DNA from: Haplomitrium mnioides
Taxonomy: Eukaryota; Marchantiophyta; Haplomitriopsida; Calobryales
DNA: 64,000 bases
Assembly: GCA_049999725.1 (NCBI GenBank)
Contig: JBNGIS010018091.1
Location: forward strand, 1 to 64,000
Direction of reading: 5' to 3'
Both the position numbers and the translations under genes were made by a program. The notes under the pieces are model-generated. The model was not told the DNA's origin and did no database searches. It worked only from the letters and a program-made list of their open reading frames with translations. Shown here in pieces: positions 55,340 to 64,000 of the stretch. The number at the start of each line of letters is the position of its first letter. The stretch's first letter is position 1.

Positions 55340-56447
55340 AAATGAGGTATTGAAGTTCTTTGAGGAACGTAGATTCTTTGTGAGAAAAAGTGCACTGGCT
55401 CTGATATTAGAAGATCAACACACATTTGGAATTTCTTCGAGAAGGTATCACTCAAAGAAAAGCACGACTAATGGAGTTATAAGCCCGACCAGCATTTTAG
55501 AGGACGAGATGCAGCCCCAGTGTGGTGTCCATCGACAATCAAAGTGGTATCTTCTCACTTGTTGGTCCTTCAAATATGGTGTACATACCAGCCAGAGTAC
55601 TTTTGAATATAGGTGCACAACGATTGGTGTTAGGCAAGTCAGTTGTGCAAGGATTGGGATTGAGGCCCGACGATGTGAAGATTTCTCTTTTCCCATCCAC
55701 ACTTCATTGGGAGGACCTTCACCTACATAGGAGAGAGATCGAGCTAAGAATGCAAGTTGATCATCACACATATTGCTCATATATGAGCACTCAGGCCATA
55801 CTTACCAAGGCTGAGTCTAATGATGTTTTGATAGGATGTACGGTATTATATCCCATATGGTTCACTACTGATTTTTAGGATGAGTCAATGTTCTATCGGC
55901 TTGGATGGCGATTTGGAGAGGCACAATTGAGCAAGTTGTCTGTCAGATTCGGTGGACCAATTGGGGATCCACTATCTCAGCCTATGGCGACATTAGCATT
56001 TTGTAGGGTTATCACCAACTACACTAACTTGTTGGAGGGGAATGCACATGCAACCGACATTTCTTTGGTTGAGGAGGCATATTTAGAGGTTGCGAGGCTA
56101 GTACCATCATTGTTAGGTGAGGTGATTCCTATGAGTGGAAGGAAAGAAAATTTGTGGCAGGTACAAACATTCAAGTTGGTTGAGAGTGCTTGGCAGGATG
56201 CATTTGCACCTTGTCTTGCACTGGATGGTTATGTCACACCTGGACCTATAAATATTTCACCACTAGATACTATGCTGATTTCATGGCAGTATCTTGCTGA
56301 TGGTATTTGTTTGTTGGAGTTGTTTGGAGGCATCAGTACGAGGTTAGTTGTTGTACTCTAGATAGGGATTCCAGCTCAGCGGTGCTTGTATGTGGAGAAG
56401 GGTGAGATCACCTACAAAATCTCCTTGAGACATGTGGCGCTGATGGT
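55340..56447 (+). pseudogene. Protease plus C5-methyltransferase-like fragment of a second C copy
   Basis: 55340-55460 repeats the gag/leader text of 42.15-42.27 kb (LILEDQHTFGIS-RRY). The frame at 55522-55878 has RVLLNIGAQRLVLGK, a retroviral-type aspartic protease site with Asn for the catalytic Asp (usually LLDTGAQ or LLDSGAQ), and ends ESNDVLIGCTVLYP. The next frame (55888-56361) is a long spacer that finishes with DGICLLELFGGISTRL (ELFGG at 56317-56331), resembling motif I (DLFAGIGG) of C5-cytosine DNA methyltransferases. After a stop comes RCLYVEKGEITYK, where motif II would be. The catalytic Pro-Cys motif is absent because the sequence breaks into the LTR at 56448. In a live element this domain would sit between protease and RT. 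Confidence 0.6.
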
Positions 56448-56531
56448 TGTCATTCTTTATTGTATGTCTATAGATGTCATGGAATGTGTGTAGATGATGT
56501 AGTTATGTAAGTGATGTGTATGCGCACGACA
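56448..56531 (+). repeat. 84-bp LTR copy of element C (right end)
   Basis: Same length and termini as 55116-55199, with about ten differences. It is followed by TCTTG, the right target copy. Confidence 0.72.
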
Positions 56532-56907
56532 TCTTGCAAAACTTCAAACAATGTCAAAGCAGACATTCTCAATGATGTACTTCATCTAAAATTTTGTAAG
56601 TTCTTATTTTTCTTCCAAATTGACCACTACAAACTTCATCATGAAACTTGTTCATAAAATACTAGCCATCTTTCTTACTCAACAATCGTAAAAAAAAACC
56701 ATCAGAGCTTTGGTGAATCAAATTATTCTCAACAAGAGAATATGGTTGATAGTTACATGCAAATGCAATCTTGTTATGTTGCTTCATCCTCTCTAGATAT
56801 CTTCTTTCTAATAAGTAATTGTAGACATTGCCATTCTCTTCATATATGACACTCATATTGAATATGTTCTTATTAGATAATTTCCTTATGGTAATCTTGT
56901 GAATCAC
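56532..56907 (-). pseudogene. Minus-strand Ty3 RNase H-integrase linker and zinc finger, other half of the split integrase
   Basis: On the minus strand the segment reads RRYLERMKQHNKIAFACNYQ (a linker typical before integrase). LRLLSKKDG, NKFHDEVCSGQFGRKIRTYK (His-x-x-x-His-type half of the HHCC finger, His and Gln/Gly decayed) and CLKFC follow, ending at the element C junction. The finger's second Cys pair continues at 42.01 kb. No function remains. Confidence 0.68.
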
Positions 56908-56932
56908 AAGACACTCATTTTAACCCATTATC

Positions 56933-58060
56933 TGTTATAGTGACATATATATACCCCATGTAAGTAGTCCCAACCTAATCATTCTACTTGTCCATCTTGG
57001 AGACTCACGTGTGTATGTGTGTGGTGCTCATGCGATAACACATTATCAGCATGAAAGGACTCTACATTTGTTTTCTCTCTCGCACGTGCTCACGTTGCAC
57101 CAACATTTGGAAAAGCTCTTGCATTTGCGTACTATATTCTACCTCTGCATTGGACTCCTTTTTTCTATAGCTTTGCTCTCGTGCACATTTCAAAATTTTC
57201 TCGTTCGCTACTTTCCTAACAAGGTTTTCCTCTTCTTTTGAGTATCCATCCTTTTTCTTTCTTCATCTTTCTTTTCTTTCTTGGAAAACCTCCCCATACA
57301 GGCTAGGGCATACTCACGCTTCATGACCCTAGCCTGCTCTTGCTCCTACTCGCGTTTCTCACTTGGCTGCTCCCACTCGCATTGCTCGCTTTTGCTATTC
57401 TTGCTTGACCCTGCTCGACGCTGCTCAACCTTGCTACTCTAGCTCACTAGCCCTGCTGCTCGACACTTTGTCTGGTGGTTGTTGCTCACCTTTTTTGATA
57501 CACTGTCAACCTTTGACTTGACGACATTCCACTATTCGAGACAACGTTGCGCTCCTTATTTGACGAACTTCTCACCTTCTCTCTTCTTTGCTTGGCAACA
57601 TACTTGCTCCCCTACTTTGCGACTCTTTGCTCATCTGTCGGACACTTTGCAACTGCTCGGCTGGAGAACTTCTCTCCTTTTTTTTTTCTTGGTCTCAACT
57701 TGACAACACCGCTCCCTAATGTGACCTCACAGCTGATCTTCTTTTGCCTTTCCTTGTTGACTTCCCTATGTTCGACGACATTGAGAAGCATTGGCTCATT
57801 ACTCTCTTGACTTGTTGACTCTAAGCGTGCCCAAAGCTGACGTGCATTGTATCCTCTTGTTCATTTTGTCTTTGTTCTTTGGCCCATGACAAGCTGAAGT
57901 TGTCTCTTCAACAACAACAACTATCAAGTCATACTCTTCATTTTCTTCTTGATTTTATTGCTAACATCTATGCTTATGAACTAGTGTTGTATCTCTTCAC
58001 CATTTCAACTAGCGGTTCTTTGTGAGACTTGTGCTTTCTCTACTTTCTATGTTAGAAACT
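56933..58060 (+). repeat. 5' LTR of copia A3, right edge uncertain
   Basis: The left edge is set by the TGTTATAG match to A1. From about 57.3 to 57.8 kb it holds CTGCTCGAC and TTGCTC-type degenerate repeats, the counterpart of the GACGGGCTGTG array in A1. I could not fix the 3' end. Confidence 0.55.
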
Positions 58061-59068
58061 GTCCAGCATAGGAGATGACACCAACGTGTACACTCGCCAT
58101 CCTTCGACACCAGTGTATACGAACTCCTATCAACTTCTTCCTCTCAGTTTCTAGTATTACCTTGTTACTGGCTTAGTTCTATACTATACTAGAGCACTAT
58201 CTAAGTAGGGGAAAGCCCAAGCACAGGTGGTACAGACCTGTGCACAAGTTTGACTCACTTGTTTATACAACATTTAAGACCCAACCAGAAACATCTTAGA
58301 TACCTTCACACATGCGACTACACAAGAAGCTACATCAATAGTCAACGAAAGAGCAACACTAAACCTTGCAACTTTCAACTCTTTCACTCTATTCTCCAAA
58401 ACTTCCTGGTTCAGATTTCTCAACCCATTCTTTGATCATCTTCAATTGATTTTTTTTTTCTTTTCCGTTCTCTGAACGAATCTATCCTTGACAAGAGACA
58501 TACTTGTTGATTCAAAACTACTTCTGATAGAGGTTACAAGCAAATCATACTAACAAGATACGCTGACCCTTGTCACCTCCGAAGCTTAACCCCTATCTGC
58601 TCATACCTACAACTGTTACCTTTCTTTTCTTGTTACAAAATCAGTATTGTAGAGAGGCACAACAACAACTGAGAACTAAGCTCTGTTTTAGCTCTAGGAG
58701 GACATAAAATGAGGATATAGGAGGGCACGCTACCAGCACATCAGAAGCAATAGATACATACGAATATAGGGCAATTCCTTCATCCATTAGCCACATCAAT
58801 TTCTTATTTCATTTCTCAATGTTTATACCAATGGACACACAACTAGTCAATTCTTTCCTGTTTTTCATTTCAGCTTTTGATCTTTCCACTTAAAGTAGAA
58901 AACATAAACATGTACAAGGGTCTATGATCAACCGAACATCAAGTCGATCACCAATCTGTATCAAGTACAGACAATCGCAACCTTGACCCAGTAGCTACAT
59001 TTGCCGGAAATTCTGGTTCATCTTTCTCATTCACAGGTATTCTCAGCAAGACAGAGAACAAATCCGGA
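58061..59068 (+). other. Leader of copia A3, no gene
   Basis: Non-coding. A hairpin, GCACAGGT (58221-58228), 7-nt loop, ACCTGTGC (58236-58243), is the only notable structure. The gag frame is open upstream of the ATG at 59069, so the original start may lie near 58.9 kb. Confidence 0.45.
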
Positions 59069-62000
59069 ATGACATATGTGGAATCTCTGAAATTCCAGGC
59101 TCTAAAATTGGATGGCTCCAACTATTGTTCTTGGCTACTAGAAGTTTCGACTTATTTAACATCCAAGAGTATCCGTGAAGTCATAAACACGGACAACAAC
59201 ATCACCCCATGTGATGTAGCAAGAGCCCTCATCTTGATCAAACACCACCTAGTAGAATCTCTAAGACTTCACTACCTAAACTATCACAGTCCCCATCTAC
59301 TATGGGAAGAACTAAAACTCAGATTCAACCATCTGACAAGCATATCGCTCCTTGCAGCAAGATACGATTGGAATAACCTACGAGTTTAGGACCACACATT
59401 CATCGTCCACTACAGTAGTGAACTATTTCGCATTGTCTCACAACTAGCAATCTGGGGTCACCTTGTGACCAATGAAGAACAAGCAGAGAAAACTCTATCG
59501 ACCTTCCCTGTGAGAAATCTCATTTTAGCATCACAATATCGCAATATCCGACTCACTCGGTACTCTGAACTCATAGCATACATGCTACTTGTTGAAAAGC
59601 ATCAATTGCTCCTCGTGGAAAATGCAAAGAAGAGACCCCCAGGGTCTGCCACTCCTCATCAGAACCCTAAATCACACTTTACAAGGACCAACCTTTACCC
59701 CCGTTCCAAGAACATATATTCTTCTAGAGGAAGAGGAAGGGGTAATCCCTGATTCAAGGGAAGCTATAACCACCCGACCAATAGTTGACCTGCGAATCCC
59801 AATAACAAGGATCAACATTCCAGCCGTCGCATATCGACGACACTAAAAAACGCTTCACAACATACATGGAATAATAGAGGAGGCAGACAATTCCATAGAA
59901 GTAGGCGGAATATGTCTAACCTGCGTCAGCAACAAACTACATGTATTCAATGTGGCATACTTAGCCACACCTAGCCCACGTGTAGAGTACCCGCGCACCT
60001 AGCGTGATTATACCAAAATAGTACAAGACCTCACAATCATGAGGTGCAAGGCAACTTACTTGAATTGACAAACACAGATGAATATCCATAATACAATACA
60101 CATCTTGAAAGTCACATGACTTATTCATCCATGTCAAACCAGACAATTGCATCTAAGATAACTTGCATTGTAGACAACGTATCTTCGCACACCATTTTGC
60201 AAGATCGCAAGTACTTCTCATTGACCAAACCTTCTTCGAAGCCTATGACAACAATTATCGGCCACAATCAAATTGAAGAAGGACATGGTCCAGCGACCAT
60301 AATATTTCCAAATGGAACAAGACTGGATATCAAATCTGCAATTTATGCACTTGCACCAACCAGAAACCTCATCAGTTTCCAAGATATACGACAAAACAGT
60401 TTTAACATTCAAACCGGATCTTTTCAGGAAACTGAAGTCCTCCATATCTTGAGTCTAATAGCAACAAGCTTCAACATACAAGAAATATTCTCACTATCAC
60501 CACCTGGATTGTACACATAAAATTATGCTTATGTCATGTCTCCACAAAACCGATCTCTACATCCCTTAAGCGGTTGTGCCATATGAGGTATGCATTTGCT
60601 ATCATTTTTTATGCATCCCAGGCCAAGACATGTTTTATCGCATCAAAAATGATAACAAAGGCACATCTCAAAGCGTGCACCTACTGCCATTGAATACACC
60701 ATGCTTGGCATGCGCACAAGGAAAAATGAGAACTACACCTTCTCACGATAAAACAACAATCATGATTCCTCGATTTCTCAAGAGAATCCATGCTGACGTT
60801 TGTGGACGGATCCACCCACCCTCGAGACCATTCAGATACTTCCTTGTCACCATTGATGCATCATCCAAATGGTCAGAAGTATCTCATCTTACAACCAAAA
60901 ACATGGTCTTCCCAAAATTGTTGTCTCAAATCTTGAAACTCTCAGCACAATTCTTTGATTACCCAATCAGAAACCCGAGAGTGGACAATGCCAGAGAATT
61001 CTCTTCACAAACTTTTGACGACTTCTACACATCTACCGGCATAAACATACAATATTCAGTTCCACATGTAGACTTTTAGAATGGCATTGCAGAAGCTACT
61101 ATTAAGAGAATACAACTCATAGCAAGACCACTACTTCTGAATTCAAACCTCTCCACCACTGCTTGGGGACATGCAGTCATGCACACAACATCTCTATTGC
61201 GTAGCAAACCATGTGTATTTAATCAGAATTCCCCACATCAACTTGCTGTGGGAATCCCAACAGTTATATCACATCGTCACACATTTGGCTGCCTTGTACT
61301 TGTCCCAATCTTAGGACCACATCAAGCAAAGATGGGACCACAACGACAAAAAAGCATATATATATATATTCACAGACTATCAACTCCTTGAAGAGTCTTT
61401 TCTACATCTGACACGAGAGAACAAAGCTGCACAACCCAAACCTGAGGACAGCTTAATATGGCACCAACACTTGCTATTTGACTTCGATCAATGAAATGGA
61501 CATTCCGATGCTAAAGTCAGAAGACTCCTCCATTTACAGCAAACATTAATTAAAATGCCTGATGCATTTAACAATTCAGTCAACATTACCAAATCTCATG
61601 TAGAAGCTGCTAAATTAAATGCACCAGTAAGATTTCAAAAAGTCGACACTCCTGCCATTGATATACAACTTAAGGCAAAGCGTGGTAGACCTATAGGCTC
61701 AAAGAAAAAGCCTAAATCATCAACATCATTGATCGTTGCGATAGACAACGACGAAATAGCGATTGACTAGTTCCATACCAGTCAAATATGGGATAGATCC
61801 CAAACCACTATAGATGATCTATTCACATTATCTATATCACAATTTGTAGACAAGGATGTGCTTGATCCTTTATTTGTACAAGAATTATAATCAAGAACCG
61901 ATTGGCCCCAATGGGAAAAAGCAATAAATTTGGAACTTAACTCTCTCATACAATGACAAGTATTCGGATATGTTACGTTAGCACTTCCACACATGCATCT

Positions 62001-64000
62001 AACAGATTACAAATTTATTTTTATTTGCAAATATAATGTGAAAGGTGATGTCACAAGATATAAGGCAAGATTAGTGGCCAAATGATACACTGAGATTCTT
62101 GGACATGACTATGACCTCACATAATCACTTGTCATGGACACTATTACTTACAAATCTATGATAGCATTTTCTATCCAACATCATCTTACTATGCACATTA
62201 TAGATGTCATCACAACCTACTTATATAGCACTCTGATTACCCAAATTTTTTTGAAGGCACCCATCGAACTCATCTCAAAGATGGTATTTCATATTCAAGG
62301 GGAGAACAACCAAAGTGCATATAGACCTTTTGTCTCTCATGGCTTAAATACTGAGATTAGACCTTTTGTCTCTCATGGCCTAAACTCTGAGGTTGGACCT
62401 TCTGTCCCTCATGATATGCATTATAAAAATGGACCTTTAGTCCACAGAGGCACAATGATTGAGAATGGACCTTTTGTCTACAAAGACCTCAATATGGGAA
62501 AAGGACTTTTTGTCCTCAATGGCCAACAAATGAAAACCTCTTATGTCTATAAAAGGTCGTTGTCAATCTAGAAAGGACCTTTAGTCCTTATGTCAAAAAA
62601 AAATGCCAAATGATGGAGAGCAAGTAGCATTCCAATGGACCTTTAGTCCAGCCAGCACACTCGCTGAGCAAGCAGCATTCCAATGGACCTTTAGTCCAGC
62701 CAGCGCACTCGTTGAGCAAGCAACATTTCAAAGGACCTTTAGTCCAGCCAACCAATTTGCTAAGCATACAAGGCTGCAGCGGACCTTTAGTCCCACATAT
62801 ATACAAGCTGCACAAGCAACAACAGAGTGGACCTTTAGTCCCCCATCATCAAAGTATACCACATAACAATGTGAAGTTGGCAAAGCATTCTGTCAATGCA
62901 CTTGGATCACCAATCGATCAATTAGACACATAAATGGTAATCCAAGTCTTGAGATCGATATATGGGCTCAAATAGAGTGGCAAAAATTGGTACCAGAGAT
63001 TCAAATCAAAGATGATGACACTGAATTTTACAAATGATGACATTGCTCTATGCTTGTTCATGAAACATCAAGGCTCTGAATATGTCATAGTTGGACTTTA
63101 TATAGACGACATAAATATGTTTGGCACAAAAACTCTAGCTGCGAGCACTATTGCCAAACTGGAAGACATATTTGAAATGTGAGACATCGAAGAACCTTAT
63201 TTCAGTCTTGGCATTCAGTTTGAGCATATGCTTGATGGTGTTCTAATCCATCAATCCATATTTACGGCCAAGATTCTCAAACAATTCAATATGGACAAAG
63301 CTCATCCAACGAGCGCTCCAATGGAAATGAGATTTTTGGACCCTACCAAGGACATGTTCAGAAAACGAAAAGAACATGAACAAATTCTGGGATTAAAAAA
63401 AACATATCTTTTGGAAATAGGAGCTCTCATGTACCTTGCAAATCAGACTAGACTTGATGTATCTTTTGTAATAAATATGCTCACAAGGCATAGCTCTCAA
63501 CCCACCATTTGCTACTGAAATGGGCTCAAACGCATTTTCAGATACTTGGAAGGTACAAAAGACATGGGACTCTTCTTCCCTAAAAATGCAACAAATGATA
63601 TTGTTGGTTATGCCAACGTTGGATATTTATCTGATCCTGATGATGCAAAGTCTCAAACATGATATGTCTTCTTCAAAGGAGGCACTATTATCTCATGGAA
63701 AAGCACCAAACATACAATTACAAGTACCTCGACCAACCATGCAGAAATCATAGCCCTTTATGAGACTAATAAAGAATGTATTTGGCTTTGCAACTCAGTG
63801 ATCATATCAACATCAATACGGACCAACCTCTACTTCAGTCCCCTACAATAATTTACGAGGAAAATTGACCATGTGTCAACTAGATTGCTCAAGGATTTCT
63901 CAATGGTGACAGGATTAAACACATTGCTCCTAAATTCTTTTACACCCATGAGCAATACGGTGACAAAATAAATGTCCAATGGATAGCAAGTAAAGATAAG
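59069..64000 (+). pseudogene. gag-pol remnant of copia A3
   Basis: Gag (59069-59389, 59465-59752) has LKLDGSNYCSWLLEV and the ENAKKRPPGSA segment. The knuckle is broken (CIQCGILSHT, then a stop, about 59.95 kb). In the protease (60116-60520) the catalytic site reads IVDNVSSHT instead of DSG. Integrase (60576-61079) keeps HADVCG and VDNAREF but stops just before the Glu motif. RT follows at 62.0-62.3 kb, the GP-x-V insertion at 62.3-62.87 kb, then YGLK-stop-SGKNWYQRF and an intact YIDD (63104-63115). RNase H (63600-64000) ends at the window edge. At least three frame changes and more than fifteen stops are present. Confidence 0.88.
62297..62870 (+). repeat. GP-x-V repeat insertion in the A3 reverse transcriptase
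   Basis: It begins with AAGGGGAGA (62297-62305). Units in order: RPFVSH, RPFVSH, GPSVPH, GPLVHR, GPFVYK, GLFVLN, GPLVLM, then three GPLVQP-type units, GPLVPH and GPLVPH. The first three units keep the 12-residue (36-bp) period. One frame change occurs at an A-run near 62.6 kb, after which the repeats and the downstream RT share one frame. GGACCTTTAGTCC occurs at nearly every later unit. Confidence 0.88.

Larger units (their letters stand above)
42012..56531 (+). mobile_element. Ty3/gypsy element C with 84-bp LTRs, rearranged, hosting copia E
   Basis: Two 84-bp LTR-like repeats (55116-55199 and 56448-56531) both start TGTCATTC and end CGACA. The text after the first (TCACACCATTC...) is nearly the same as the text at the left end (42014). 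The order read is therefore: internal region (aquaporin fragment, RT, RNase H, integrase, PHD-like tail), LTR, a second internal start with protease and methyltransferase-like segment, LTR. This fits two tandem copies sharing a middle LTR, with the leftmost LTR lost. Copia E is inserted at 47293. Near-matching 5-bp target copies flank the whole. Confidence 0.62.
56933..64000 (+). mobile_element. Copia element A3 (relative of A1), cut by the window end
   Basis: Starts TGTTATAGTGAC like the A1 3' LTR, followed by a TATA-like CATATATATACC. Gag-pol remnants from 59069 follow the A1 order and share long stretches of protein similarity with it, including the GP-x-V insertion. The right LTR lies outside the window. 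Far more stops and shifts than in A1 indicate an older copy. Confidence 0.85.

Noticed and set aside
1-64000. tRNA, rRNA or other structured RNA genes
   Set aside because: No cloverleaf or rRNA-like stretch was recognised by eye. The only tRNA-like text is the primer-binding sites of retroelements.

Overview
This window is repeat-dominated plant nuclear DNA. It is AT-rich, it contains seven runs of N (assembly gaps), and nearly every protein-like stretch is a decayed LTR retrotransposon or a broken gene. Primer-binding sites for initiator tRNA-Met, spliced genes with repeat-filled introns, an aquaporin (TIP) fragment and nested Ty1/copia and Ty3/gypsy elements all point to a land plant with a large genome. 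A gymnosperm, fern or lycophyte seems more likely than a compact angiosperm, but the sequence does not settle this. I found no intact cellular gene, rRNA, tRNA or CRISPR array.

Layout. (1) 1-19.1 kb: a pair of divergent broken genes around a putative promoter near 15.0 kb. The minus-strand gene runs from about 14.9 kb to 1.0 kb and is split by a chromodomain Ty3 element (1843-11786). The plus-strand gene (15.4-18.5 kb) carries both signature motifs of a beta-class DNA N-methyltransferase (DIPY, then FSGFG). Introns and flanks of both genes hold arrays of palindromic units built on GTCCATGC/GCATGGAC. (2) 19,389-36,141: copia element B, with matching LTRs and a perfect 5-bp target duplication (ATTTG). 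It is internally deleted and contains another copia element (A1, about 23.4-30.9 kb) plus GC-richer unclassified sequence with a 79-bp minisatellite. (3) 36.15-42.0 kb and 56.54-56.93 kb: minus-strand Ty3 remnants. (4) 42,012-56,531: a plus-strand Ty3 element (C) with 84-bp LTRs, inserted in the integrase of that minus-strand Ty3. Its pieces include RT/RNase H, integrase, a frameshifted PHD-finger-like tail, and a protease followed by a C5-methyltransferase-like motif. An aquaporin fragment lies inside it, and a minus-strand copia (E, 47,293-53,395) is nested in it with 228-bp LTRs and a perfect GTGGC target duplication. (5) 56,933 to the end: copia A3, a decayed relative of A1.

Two signals stand out. 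First, A1, A3 and B share an in-frame insertion inside the reverse transcriptase, between the YMKAP segment and the YGLKQ segment. It is made of repeated GP-x-V peptides, with a 12-residue (36-bp) period in A1 and A3, and is preceded in each copy by a purine-rich tract. Second, two unrelated DNA-methyltransferase-like sequences occur in the window: the beta-class N-methyltransferase pseudogene, and the C5-type motif in the Ty3-C pol region. All functional statements are inferred from motifs read by eye. No database search was run.
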